Below, one piece after another: positions 8,912 to 17,136 of a DNA stretch of 64,000 nucleotides. The notes below the pieces were generated by a model that was not told the origin of the DNA, did not search any database, and worked only from the letters and a program-made list of their open reading frames with translations. The position numbers and the translations under genes are program-made. The stretch's first letter is position 1. Every line of letters begins with the position of its first letter. The DNA is from an uncultured Eubacteriales bacterium (GTDB lineage Bacteria; Bacillota; Clostridia; Oscillospirales; Acutalibacteraceae): positions 248,001 to 312,000 of the forward strand of contig CAKSOL010000001.1 of assembly GCA_934477125.1 (NCBI GenBank), read 5' to 3'.

Positions 8912-10074
8912 GAACAAAATCACTCAAAGCATCTATGACGGCGACTTTTCTGATTACAATATGCGTAATTGCCGTGCTGTCAGCTATCACAATCCTTGCG
9001 TCAAACCATTTGCAGCAGGAGATATTGAAAAAACGGTATTTGATGATAAGCTCCCCTGATTTTCAAATAGATGAGGGTACGGGAAATTATGTTTTGGATG
9101 CAGACAGCGATAATATTACTTGGCAGCCTTTAAGTACGGGGGATAATATAGCCTATTACGGCTCTTATGCTGCTATGATTGGCTTACCTGTTCTTTATAT
9201 TACGATTGGTATTGGGGCGGCTGCGGCAATATATTACCGAAAGAAGCTTCGGTTTCCTATTACACAGCTGCAGAACGGAGTAGAAAAGATACAGGAAGAT
9301 AATCTCGATTTTCACATTGAATACAGCGGAGATGACGAGTTGGGGCAGTTGTGCTGTTCAATGGAAAAAATGCGCAGAGAGCTTCGGCAAAAGTATAAAG
9401 CATTGTGGGAGGCCTTAGAGCAAAGGAAATTATTAAATGCTTCGGTAGCCCACGACATAAGAACGCCGATTACTGTTCTTAAAGGGTATTTAGACTATCT
9501 GGAGAAAAACATACCGCAGGGCAGCCTCACGGAGGATATGCTTTCAGATACGGTATTTTCTATGCAGGGAGCAGTAACCCGATTGGAGCAATATGCGGAT
9601 TGTGTTCGGGACATTGAAAAAATCGAAAGTATTGAAATCGAGAAACGACCCGAAAATGTGAAAATGTTATTGAATGAAATACAAAGTAATGTGCAGCAGC
9701 TGGAAGCAAAAAAGGAAATCCTTATTTCAAGCAATATGACTATGAATGAAGTTCAGTTGGATAAAGGCGTACTTTTTCGGATTTTAGAAAATCTGTTGCA
9801 GAACGCATTACGATATGCGGAGAAACAAGTGCGTATAAATCTTTCGCAAAATAAGGATTTTCTCATTCTTACGGTAGAGGATGACGGAAAAGGTTTTTCA
9901 GAGAAGGATTTGGAAAAAGCAACTGCGGTATTTTACAGCAGTGATAAAGAAGGGCAGCATTTTGGAATAGGTCTGAGCATTTGTCGTATCCTTTGTGAAA
10001 AACACGGCGGACTGTTAGATGTTTCAAACAATAAAAAAGGGGCTTGTGTAACAGCAAAGCTGAATATAATTTAG
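8899..10074 (+). CDS. Sensor histidine kinase (HAMP-HisKA-HATPase)
   Basis: 391 residues from ATG 8899; an in-frame GTG at 8881 is less likely. Two membrane spans (about 13-33 and 89-112) enclose a short extracytoplasmic loop of about 55 residues, followed by HAMP, a dimerisation/phospho-acceptor helix with His185 in ASVAHDIRTP, and an ATPase domain with N box ENLLQNALRYAE, G1 box EDDGKGFSEKD and G2 box FGIGLSICRIL. The small sensor loop and adjacent ABC transporter genes resemble peptide-antibiotic sensing/immunity systems of Firmicutes. Its partner regulator is the interrupted gene immediately upstream. The region is visibly richer in A+T than the flanking chromosome. Confidence 0.9.
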   Translation: MGKIRTKSLKASMTATFLITICVIAVLSAITILASNHLQQEILKKRYLMISSPDFQIDEGTGNYVLDADSDNITWQPLSTGDNIAYYGSYAAMIGLPVLYITIGIGAAAAIYYRKKLRFPITQLQNGVEKIQEDNLDFHIEYSGDDELGQLCCSMEKMRRELRQKYKALWEALEQRKLLNASVAHDIRTPITVLKGYLDYLEKNIPQGSLTEDMLSDTVFSMQGAVTRLEQYADCVRDIEKIESIEIEKRPENVKMLLNEIQSNVQQLEAKKEILISSNMTMNEVQLDKGVLFRILENLLQNALRYAEKQVRINLSQNKDFLILTVEDDGKGFSEKDLEKATAVFYSSDKEGQHFGIGLSICRILCEKHGGLLDVSNNKKGACVTAKLNII

Positions 10075-10111
10075 GGTTCTTTTCGGAAAATTGACTTTTC
10101 TGTTGTAAAAT

Positions 10112-10142
10112 CTCCTTACGACACAGGTAAGGAGGTTTTTTA
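10112..10142 (+). terminator. Terminator-like hairpin containing the Shine-Dalgarno of the next gene
   Basis: CTCCTTAC (10112-10119) pairs perfectly with GTAAGGAG (10127-10134), then G and T6. The right arm contains AAGGAGG, the apparent Shine-Dalgarno of the ABC ATPase ATG at 10148. It could separate expression of kinase and transporter or act as an attenuator. Confidence 0.7.
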
Positions 10143-10147
10143 TATTT

Positions 10148-11014
10148 ATGGAAATCGTGATAAATAATCTTTCCAAAAGCTATGGGGAAAAATCAGCCCT
10201 CAAAGATGTGTCCGTTACTATCCGTTCCGGAATGTACGGGCTGCTTGGGCGTAACGGTGCAGGAAAAACAAGTCTGATGAGAATTTTGGCAACGCTTTCT
10301 GTCCCCTCAGGCGGAGAAATCAGTATGAACGGTATCCCAATCAAAGAAACGGCAAAAATACGGGAAATCGTAGGTTATCTTCCGCAGGATTTTTCATTTT
10401 ACAGAAATATGAGTGTTTATGGTGCAATGGATTATCTTGGGCTGCTGTCGAAAATTCCGGATAAAATCCGAAAAGAAAGAATATCGGCATTGCTTGAACA
10501 GGTAAACTTGAAAGAGAATGCGAGAACGAAGGTAAAGGCTTTATCCGGAGGAATGAAACGGCGGCTCGGAATTGCGCAGGCACTATTACATAATCCGCAA
10601 ATTCTTATTGTGGACGAACCAACGGCAGGGCTTGACCCGGAGGAGCGTATTCGTTTCCGCAATCTGTTAAGTGAATTCGCGGAGGACAGAATTGTTATAC
10701 TTTCTACCCATATTTCTTCGGATGTTGAGTCTTCTTGTGAAAACATAGGAGTGTTGGACAACGGGAGAATGATATGGAGCGGCGGTACGGAAGAATTGGT
10801 AAAGCAAGCCGAAGGCAAGGTTTATCTTATTTCGGCAGCAAAAAAGCAGGACAGGCTCATAAAGGAAAAATATACTGTTTTAAATATCATTTCTTCCGGG
10901 TCAGGCACACAGTACAGAGTGTTATCAGACTCACCGCCTGAAGAAAAGCATATACTTCAAGACCCTGCTTTGGAAGATGGGTATATGTATCTGCTGAGCC
11001 GGACGGAGGGATAA
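10148..11014 (+). CDS. ABC transporter ATP-binding protein (peptide export/immunity type)
   Basis: 288 residues with all ABC ATPase motifs: Walker A GRNGAGKT (34-41), Q-loop YLPQDFSF, signature LSGGMKRRLG, Walker B ILIVDEP with the D-loop AGLDP, and H-loop STHIS. The C-terminal 70 residues are a variable extension. It is the ATPase for the two membrane subunits that follow (3-base gap to the first). The arrangement kinase-ATPase-permease-permease is typical of lantibiotic or bacitracin-type self-protection exporters; the substrate is unknown. Expression may be limited by the hairpin that covers its ribosome binding site. Confidence 0.88.
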   Translation: MEIVINNLSKSYGEKSALKDVSVTIRSGMYGLLGRNGAGKTSLMRILATLSVPSGGEISMNGIPIKETAKIREIVGYLPQDFSFYRNMSVYGAMDYLGLLSKIPDKIRKERISALLEQVNLKENARTKVKALSGGMKRRLGIAQALLHNPQILIVDEPTAGLDPEERIRFRNLLSEFAEDRIVILSTHISSDVESSCENIGVLDNGRMIWSGGTEELVKQAEGKVYLISAAKKQDRLIKEKYTVLNIISSGSGTQYRVLSDSPPEEKHILQDPALEDGYMYLLSRTEG

Positions 11015-11017
11015 ACA

Positions 11018-12412
11018 ATGAAGTTATATCTGAAAGAGTGTAAAAAAATCGCGGCAAGTATTATTTTTTATCTTTTTATCGCCGTTTTGATTTTTAGCTG
11101 GTTTCAGAATTTTCGGGGAGTAACGCAGACGGAAATCAATCGGGCAAACGGTATCGCACCTGCCGATATAGGTTTTGAACGTCCGTTGCTTTCCAAACCA
11201 TCTGAAAAAGATGATTATTTCGGCAGTAAGGTTTCGGAAGATAACCCAGAAGCAATTATGACAGGCGTTACAAGAGCATTGCTGTCGGAATATGAAGCTA
11301 ATAGTTATGCCACATATCCTCTCGTATATTATAAAGCAATTACGTTAAGCGGTGACGAGCAAAAACAAGTTTTTGAAATACTATGTGAAATAACCGGATT
11401 GACAGAGGAAGAGCTAAAGAATTTGCCGGATGATTATTTCCCCTCAGTCACAGGGACGATTATTTCTTTTGACGCAATGAATGTTGATAAAGACGGAAAT
11501 CTGAATATGGAAATGGACGGCGGGACAGACGCAAAAGGCGAAGATAATAAATATGCGCATTTTGTATCGCAGGTCACTTATGAGCATTTCAAAGAACTGA
11601 TGCGGAAAACGGAAGCCGTCATTGGTGAAAAAGGCTCTCAGTATTCTCCTGAAATGATGCTTACTTATTTCGGAATGTCTGAAATGACTTATGAGGAAGC
11701 ACTGGAGGAATATAATCAAACAATAAATCAAGATAAAGTGACAGGCGGATTTGCACGGCTGTTCTGCGATTATATGGGATTAGCATTAGGTTTGTATCCT
11801 GTATTTTTGGTAGTGATTATATGGATGAAAGACCGTATGAGCAATGCGACAGAATTGATTTACAGTCGAAAGGTATCTTCAACCAAACTGGTGCTTTCAA
11901 GATATTTAGCAGGCATCACTATGGTTTTGATTCCTGTTTTGCTGTTAAGTCTTGAGTCACTTGTACCGCTTATGTCTTTCGGAGCAAAGAATGGTATCCA
12001 AATAGACTGTTTTGCGTATATCAAATACATCGTATGGTGGCTATTACCAGAGGTTATGGTGGTATGTGCGATAGGAATGTTTTTCACTTTGCTTACGGAC
12101 TCTCCGATTGCTATTGTCCTTCAATTCTTGTGGTGGATGGTTGATAAAGGGGCAACGGGACTATCTGGGGATACAAAACTCACGACTTTAATGATTAGGC
12201 ACAATACATTGCGTGGCTATGAAACAATTAGGGAGGACTTGCAAATAATTTGTATGAACAAATTGCTAATGGCTGGAATTGGTATTTTGTTTGTCATTCT
12301 GTCAATATGGGTTTTAACTTCTAAGCGGAAAGGAAAAATCAATGCAGCGAATGTCTATAACAGGGGTCTTTGGTATATTCAGGGTAAACTTTCTTCTGGC
12401 AGTAAGAACTAA
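11018..12412 (+). CDS. ABC-2-type transporter permease
   Basis: 464 residues. One membrane span at about 13-30, then a large extracytoplasmic domain (about 31-240, acidic, no cysteines needed for folding seen), then about five to six spans from residue 250 (LGLYPVFLVVIIW, MVLIPVLLLSLESL, VMVVCAIGMFFTLL, IGILFVILSIWVL). This topology is common in ABC-2-type permeases paired with BcrA-like ATPases. It starts 3 bases after the ATPase and overlaps the next permease, so the three are translationally coupled. Specific substrate not inferable. Confidence 0.8.
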   Translation: MKLYLKECKKIAASIIFYLFIAVLIFSWFQNFRGVTQTEINRANGIAPADIGFERPLLSKPSEKDDYFGSKVSEDNPEAIMTGVTRALLSEYEANSYATYPLVYYKAITLSGDEQKQVFEILCEITGLTEEELKNLPDDYFPSVTGTIISFDAMNVDKDGNLNMEMDGGTDAKGEDNKYAHFVSQVTYEHFKELMRKTEAVIGEKGSQYSPEMMLTYFGMSEMTYEEALEEYNQTINQDKVTGGFARLFCDYMGLALGLYPVFLVVIIWMKDRMSNATELIYSRKVSSTKLVLSRYLAGITMVLIPVLLLSLESLVPLMSFGAKNGIQIDCFAYIKYIVWWLLPEVMVVCAIGMFFTLLTDSPIAIVLQFLWWMVDKGATGLSGDTKLTTLMIRHNTLRGYETIREDLQIICMNKLLMAGIGILFVILSIWVLTSKRKGKINAANVYNRGLWYIQGKLSSGSKN

Positions 12413-12983
12413 CCTGTTTTTAGCCGCCGCTTATCTGCTGTCGATTTCTTTGTTTAGAGGAATTGCAAACTTGGATATGGTTCATTCAGCGGAGTGTCTG
12501 GAGCATTCCGTAATACTCGTAGGAATATTCCTTATTGTTCCGCTGAATGTGCCGGAACAGTCGAAAGCGATACAAGAAGCAGTTTATACAAGGAAAATTT
12601 CTCATTGGAAAATTCTGTCGGTGCGTTTAATTATGTCAACGATGCTGCTGATTGTGATGGTAAGCCTGTTTTCCGGCATTATGGTATGGAAAAACTGTAC
12701 CTTCCCGTTTGCGGCTTATGCAGCAGGAACGGTTATAAGTGCAATGGCGTTAGGCAGTTTAGGCTTTGCCGTATCCGTATTGAGTAATTCTGCTATTGCG
12801 GGTTACCTTACATCAGCAGGATACTTTCTCTTGAATTTTCTTGGGAATGTATCGGAAAAAAGTATCTTTTATTTGTTCTCAATGTCGAAAGGTAACTATA
12901 CCACAAAGCTATACCTTTTGGGATGGAGCTTACTGATGATTGCAGCTCCCATGATTTATTTAAGAAAAAAGAAGTATTGTTAG
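12342..12983 (+). CDS. Second ABC transporter permease subunit
   Basis: 213 residues, about six hydrophobic spans from residue 15 to the end (VNFLLAVRTNLFLAAAYLL, VILVGIFLIVPL, IMSTMLLIVMVSLFSGIM, AYAAGTVISAMALGSLGF, LLGWSLLMIAAPMIYL), ending in the positive tail RKKKYC. ATG 12342 overlaps the previous permease by 71 bases; a second ATG at 12354 is also possible. It completes an ATPase-permease-permease exporter. A moderate terminator follows. Confidence 0.75.
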   Translation: MQRMSITGVFGIFRVNFLLAVRTNLFLAAAYLLSISLFRGIANLDMVHSAECLEHSVILVGIFLIVPLNVPEQSKAIQEAVYTRKISHWKILSVRLIMSTMLLIVMVSLFSGIMVWKNCTFPFAAYAAGTVISAMALGSLGFAVSVLSNSAIAGYLTSAGYFLLNFLGNVSEKSIFYLFSMSKGNYTTKLYLLGWSLLMIAAPMIYLRKKKYC

Positions 12984-13057
12984 AAAGCAATTTGAAACAA
13001 GCATGACAAATAAAAAGGTGATTTGTGCTCTGTATCGCCCAAACAAAATAGTGCCGT

Positions 13058-13092
13058 CCTTCAAGCCTGTTTAAGGTTTGGAGGAATTTTTA
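13058..13092 (+). terminator. Terminator of the ABC exporter operon
   Basis: 11-bp stem (arms 13058-13068 and 13074-13084, two G-T pairs, loop of 5) followed by AATTTTTAT. It lies 75 bases after the last permease. The stretch 13093-13230 holds no gene; it contains only a possible recombinase-like relic (see findings). Confidence 0.55.
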
Positions 13093-13231
13093 TATGTTGG
13101 TCTGATATGACCGCAGCGCTGTTGAAATAACTTATTAACCGCATTGATATTTTTGAAAGTGCGGAACCCGCATTACAGGGAATATATTCTCCGGGCTGTC
13201 GCCGACGAATAACTCACAAAGTAAACAAATA

Positions 13232-13257
13232 AGAAAAGAGCAGGTTAAAACCTGCTC
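13232..13257 (-). terminator. Second minus-strand hairpin downstream of tRNA-Pro
   Basis: GAGCAGGTT (13238-13246) pairs with AACCTGCTC (13249-13257); on the minus strand it is followed by TTTTCTT. The 2-base loop is tight, so the folded loop is probably larger. A back-up terminator for the tRNA transcript. Confidence 0.45.
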
Positions 13258-13280
13258 CGTACATAAAACCGTATCAAGAT

Positions 13281-13324
13281 AAAAAAACGAGTATTCATAA
13301 AGTCAAATTCCTTATGAATACTCG
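13281..13324 (-). terminator. Terminator of tRNA-Pro
   Basis: Perfect 13-bp stem (13288-13300 with 13312-13324) directly beyond the tRNA 3' end; on the minus strand it is followed by T7. Typical tRNA-gene terminator. Confidence 0.85.
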
Positions 13325-13327
13325 ATA

Positions 13328-13404
13328 TGGTCGAGGTGACAAGACTTGAACTTGCGGCCTCTGCGTCCCGAACGCAGCGCTCTACCAAACTGAGCCACAC
13401 CTCG
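13328..13404 (-). tRNA. tRNA-Pro (anticodon CGG)
   Basis: Read on the minus strand it folds as a 77-nt tRNA: 7-bp acceptor stem CGAGGTG/CACCTCG, D arm with GGCTCAGTTTGGTAGAGC, anticodon arm CTGCG-TTCGGGA-CGCAG giving anticodon CGG, T arm with GTTCAAGTC, discriminator A and an encoded CCA. The body agrees well with bacterial tRNA-Pro. It is a single gene with its own promoter and terminator. Confidence 0.95.
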
Positions 13405-13429
13405 AAATATTCAAAACGTCAGCCTGATT

Positions 13430-13458
13430 ATTATACAGAATTTTGCGGCATTTGTCAA
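13430..13458 (-). promoter_or_regulatory. Consensus promoter of tRNA-Pro
   Basis: On the minus strand TTGACA (13458-13453), 17-bp spacer, TATAAT (13435-13430): a perfect SigA promoter 26 bases upstream of the tRNA. Confidence 0.9.
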
Positions 13459-13512
13459 CCTTTATTTTTAAAAAATTTTATTTATTCGATTAAAGGCGTT
13501 TTGCCGGCGCGG

Positions 13513-13542
13513 TTGACAAATATTTGCCCGGCGTTGTATAAT
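13513..13542 (+). promoter_or_regulatory. Near-consensus promoter of the Card1-like gene
   Basis: TTGACA (13513-13518), 18-bp spacer, TATAAT (13537-13542), 38 bases before ATG 13580. Both hexamers match SigA consensus fully. No operator-like dyad is obvious. Confidence 0.8.
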
Positions 13543-13579
13543 AAATCGGCAGAAGTATAAAGAAAAGGAAAGAAGCTTA

Positions 13580-14827
13580 ATGACTTATATAGAATTTTTC
13601 GATAAAACAATAATTGAAAATATCTGTGCGAGTCTGATTTCTCCGCCTGACAGGGTAATTCTCATAGGCGACAGGATAAAGCTTCTTGAAAGTCATGCCG
13701 AAAGATACGGAAAAATTTTGAAAAAACGCGGGTATAACGTTGAGTTTATCTGCAAATCTGTCAACAGAAATAATATGAAAAATATTATTGCCGTTCTCTC
13801 GTCTGTAGTTGAAAAATACGATGACTGCGTTTTTGAATTAACGGGCGGGGACGAAACCTTTTTGGTTGCGGCAGGCATTATGTCAGAGCGGTATAAGGAC
13901 AGAAATATCAGAATGCACCGTTTTAATATACGCAGCAATACCGTAGGAGACTTGGATTTTAACGGCGAAACCGTTTATGAGAGCAAAATACCGGAGCTGA
14001 CGGTTGAGGAGAATATTCAGCTTTACGGCGGCGACGTAATATACGGCGGTACAAGACCCAATTCGACGCCGGTATGGAAGCTTGACGAAGATTTTACCGA
14101 TGATATTGATATAATGTGGAATATATGCAGAAAAAACGTCAGACGCTGGAATATGCAGATTGGCGTGTTTGCGATAGCGCGGGAGCTGGAAAAGGGCGGA
14201 AATCCGCTAAGTGTTTCGGTTTCAACGGACGATTTGACTGAGCGGCTTGAAAAAAGGAAATTAAAATACATTTTAGATAAAGAAATAACCGACGCTTTGT
14301 GCAGCGCCGGTCTTGCGGATATCCGTGATGACGGGTTTGAGCTTTCGGTTTCGTATAAAAATGCTCAGGTTAAAAAATGCCTTACAAAGGCAGGACAAAT
14401 TCTCGAAATGAAAATATACATTTCGGCTCTGCGGGCGCGCGATAAGGACGGGGCGCATACATATAACGACGTCCAAAACGGCGTTTGCATAGATTGGGAC
14501 GGTGACGTTCATACAGCCCCCGGAAAATATAACACCGAAAATGAAATTGACGTTATGATGATGCGCGGAATGATTCCGGTATTCGTGTCCTGTAAAAACG
14601 GCTGCGTTGAAACGGAGGAGCTTTATAAGCTGAGCGCGGTTGCTGAAAAATTCGGCGGCGAATATGCGAAAAAGGTTCTTATTGCAACCGCTCTTGACGA
14701 ACGGGGGAGCAACGCAGATTATCTGCGCGAGCGGGCGGGGGATATGAATATCAGACTTGTTGAGAAAATACAGGACGCAGATGATTCAGAGCTGCAAAGA
14801 ATAATAAGGTCGTTTTGGAGTAATTAA
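13580..14827 (+). CDS. Card1-like (DUF1887) CARF-nuclease family protein, no CRISPR context
   Basis: 415 residues. The N-terminal Rossmann-like half has the CARF-type loop ELTGGDET (86-93), where related proteins bind cyclic oligoadenylate. A middle helical region links to a C-terminal PD-(D/E)XK nuclease fold: NEIDVMMMRG (321-330), with Asp324 as a metal ligand, then VFVSCKNG (334-341), with Lys339; the E of the usual E-x-K is replaced by Ser337. Characterised Card1 is a cyclic-tetra-adenylate-activated nuclease of type III CRISPR systems. Here there is no cas gene or repeat array in 64 kb; the gene stands alone between tRNA-Pro and a histidinol phosphatase. Family call is firm; ligand binding and nuclease activity are inferences. 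Confidence 0.8.
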   Translation: MTYIEFFDKTIIENICASLISPPDRVILIGDRIKLLESHAERYGKILKKRGYNVEFICKSVNRNNMKNIIAVLSSVVEKYDDCVFELTGGDETFLVAAGIMSERYKDRNIRMHRFNIRSNTVGDLDFNGETVYESKIPELTVEENIQLYGGDVIYGGTRPNSTPVWKLDEDFTDDIDIMWNICRKNVRRWNMQIGVFAIARELEKGGNPLSVSVSTDDLTERLEKRKLKYILDKEITDALCSAGLADIRDDGFELSVSYKNAQVKKCLTKAGQILEMKIYISALRARDKDGAHTYNDVQNGVCIDWDGDVHTAPGKYNTENEIDVMMMRGMIPVFVSCKNGCVETEELYKLSAVAEKFGGEYAKKVLIATALDERGSNADYLRERAGDMNIRLVEKIQDADDSELQRIIRSFWSN

Positions 14828-14855
14828 AACCGGAATAATCCGTATTTCCCGTAGA

Positions 14856-15626
14856 TTACTTTATTTTCTTCAGCGAAATTTCTTTAAGCGGCGTCAGTCC
14901 GAAAGACCGGGCAAATTCAAGCGCTGCGTTCTGAGCGGAGGTATCGCTCAATGACTGCGGATTATGAGCGTCACAGCCTATAACGGTGTCGCAGCCTTCT
15001 GCTGCGGCGATACTGAAAAATCTTTCACTCGGATAATGACGATGGTCGAAGAGCCCCAACATATTTACCTCAAGAGGTATTCCGAGAGCCTTGGCGCCAC
15101 GGCAAAGACGCGTCATCTGCGTTTCGTAAATATCGTCGCTGCCGGTAAAAAGGAAAAGGTCGGGATGGGCAATATAGCTGAAACAGCCGGTTGAAATTGC
15201 CTCAAGAACGGTATCTGCATATTCGGCTAAAAGCTTGCTGTTGCTCTGCGGAACTCCCGGATATACGCCGCCGTCCTCTCGCCCTAAAAAGTGCTGCCCC
15301 AAAATAAGATAATCGGCGCCGATATCTATGCAAAGCTGTTTGAATCTTTCAAAGTTATCTCTGAAATACTCTGCCTCAAAGCCTGCATATATTTTTATAT
15401 CGTTTTTATATTCCTCGCCGAGCCGTCTTATACATTTTATATACCCCTCAGCCTCCTGCGGAAGCATACGCATACCCGAAACATACCCGTTATCAAAGAA
15501 CTGCGGGCAATGGTCGGAAAAACCGAGTATTTTAATACCTGCTGAAATGGCGTTTTCGATATATTCTCTTTCGGTGCCTACGGCATGGTGACACCTTACG
15601 GTGTGGGTGTGATAATTCGCATACAT
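14856..15626 (-). CDS. hisK: PHP-family histidinol-phosphatase
   Basis: 256 residues from ATG 15626, preceded by an AGGTAGGAA ribosome site; upstream extensions lack one. PHP-domain metal motifs are in order: NYHTHT (4-9), FSDHCPQ, GFEAEYF, LGQHFL, IAHPDLF and GCDAHNP near the end. The family hydrolyses L-histidinol phosphate in histidine synthesis (HisJ/HisK type); other PHP phosphoesterases look similar, and no his genes are nearby, so the substrate is likely but not proven. It converges on the Card1-like gene with a 28-base gap. Confidence 0.82.
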   Translation of the reverse strand: MYANYHTHTVRCHHAVGTEREYIENAISAGIKILGFSDHCPQFFDNGYVSGMRMLPQEAEGYIKCIRRLGEEYKNDIKIYAGFEAEYFRDNFERFKQLCIDIGADYLILGQHFLGREDGGVYPGVPQSNSKLLAEYADTVLEAISTGCFSYIAHPDLFLFTGSDDIYETQMTRLCRGAKALGIPLEVNMLGLFDHRHYPSERFFSIAAAEGCDTVIGCDAHNPQSLSDTSAQNAALEFARSFGLTPLKEISLKKIK

Positions 15627-15748
15627 TAGTTTTTTCCTACCTTTTGTATTTTCTAAATAATTATATAATGTATACCGGGTAAAATCAAGCCGCGGCATGG
15701 TAAAATTTAAGGCGGCGGCAAAAAAATTTATCTTTTGCATTGAAACTG

Positions 15749-15778
15749 TTGTTAATTCAAGGGAAAATGTGGTATAAT
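15749..15778 (+). promoter_or_regulatory. Probable promoter of the YfmF-YfmH-lgt-folD operon
   Basis: TTGTTA (15749-15754), 18-bp spacer, TATAAT (15773-15778), 80 bases upstream of ATG 15859. Confidence 0.55.
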
Positions 15779-15858
15779 GTAAAATATAATATTGTTGTTT
15801 TCCGAAACGCCGCGTCGGAAAGCTTAAAAAAGCGGCAGAACGGAGTAATTTTTTATTT

Positions 15859-17136
15859 ATGGCTTGTTTTGTTACACCGATTGAAAAGGGAGTGGACGGT
15901 CTTTTTATAAAAACCGAAAGGTTCAATACCACTCTTATTTCGTTCCATTTTTATATGCCGCTTTCAAGAAAAACGGCGGCTGAATATGCGCTGCTGCCGT
16001 TTCTTATGACGACCTGCAGCAAAAAATATCCCGATTTTTCAAAGCTTAATTATAAGCTGAGCAAGCTCTACGGCGCTTCGCTGGAGGTATCCGCCGAAAA
16101 GGTCGGAGATTTGCAAAAGCTTCAGATGTCGGTATCGGTTATAAACGACCGCTACGCTCTTGATAACGAACAGCTTTGCTCGCAGGCGTGCGAGCTGCTG
16201 CTCGACCTTATTTTTGAGCCGAAGATAGAAAACGGCGCTTTCTGCGCAGAGGATGTTGAGCGCGAAAAGAGAAAGGCGATAGAGCATATCCGCGGCGAAA
16301 TAGCCGAAAAGCGTATCTATGCCCGCGGCAGAATGATTGAAGAAATGTATAAGGACGACCCGTTCGGAACTCCGAAATGCGGAACCGAGGAGCAGGTCGC
16401 GGCTCTTGACGGCGTTTCGCTTTACCGCGCCTGGCTCAGAGTTATTAAAAATGCCGCAGTTCGGGTCAATGTTGTTTCGGATACATTGCCTGCCGCGTTG
16501 TTTCAGACGATAGGCGAGCGTTTTGCGTCGCTCGGCAGAGAAAATATAACCGACTGTATGCACCATTCTCCGACGCGACCGGTGTCCCGACCGCAAACCG
16601 TTACGGACAGAATGGATGTTGTGCAGGGTAAGCTTTGTCTCGGATTTTCAAGCGAGCTTGCCGGAAACGACGAGACGACCGTGCCGCTGTTTGTCGCAAC
16701 CGATATTTTCGGCGGCGGAACCTATTCAAAGCTTTTCAGCAACGTCCGCGAAAAAATGAGTCTTTGCTACTATTGCTTTGCCGGCAGCACGAGGCTCAAG
16801 GGACTTGTTACGGTTGATTCCGGAGTAGAATCCGCAAACGCCGAAAAGGCTGTAACGGCGATAACCGACCAGCTTGAGGCGGTTAAGCGCGGCGAGGTTT
16901 CGGATTTTGAATTTTCGTCCTCAATCCGTTCGCTTTGCGATGCGCTCCGCTCGGTAAATGATACTCCGGCGGCAATCGATATGTGGTATGCAGGACGTAT
17001 CGCAAATAAGGAGCTTGTATCGCCGGAGGATTTTGCGGAAAAGATATCCGGAGTTACAAGAGAACAGGTAATAACCGCTGCTCAGGGTATAAGACTGCAC
17101 ACGGTATATAAGCTTTTGCCGAGGGAGGAAGCGTAA
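15859..17136 (+). CDS. M16-family peptidase homologue without catalytic motif (YfmF type)
   Basis: 425 residues with the M16 two-domain fold (LISFHFYMPLSRKTAAEYAL, MTTCSKKYPDFSKLNYKLSKLYGA, later GGGTYSKLFSNVREKMSLCYY) but no HxxEH zinc motif, so it is the inactive partner of a heterodimeric M16 peptidase. It overlaps the start of the active partner by one base. The Bacillus pair YfmF/YfmH is linked to modification of elongation factor P; that role is family knowledge and untested here. No signal peptide; cytoplasmic. Confidence 0.85.
   Translation: MACFVTPIEKGVDGLFIKTERFNTTLISFHFYMPLSRKTAAEYALLPFLMTTCSKKYPDFSKLNYKLSKLYGASLEVSAEKVGDLQKLQMSVSVINDRYALDNEQLCSQACELLLDLIFEPKIENGAFCAEDVEREKRKAIEHIRGEIAEKRIYARGRMIEEMYKDDPFGTPKCGTEEQVAALDGVSLYRAWLRVIKNAAVRVNVVSDTLPAALFQTIGERFASLGRENITDCMHHSPTRPVSRPQTVTDRMDVVQGKLCLGFSSELAGNDETTVPLFVATDIFGGGTYSKLFSNVREKMSLCYYCFAGSTRLKGLVTVDSGVESANAEKAVTAITDQLEAVKRGEVSDFEFSSSIRSLCDALRSVNDTPAAIDMWYAGRIANKELVSPEDFAEKISGVTREQVITAAQGIRLHTVYKLLPREEA

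Noticed and set aside
13580..14827. A type III CRISPR locus around the Card1-like gene
   Set aside because: No cas genes and no repeat-spacer array are visible nearby.
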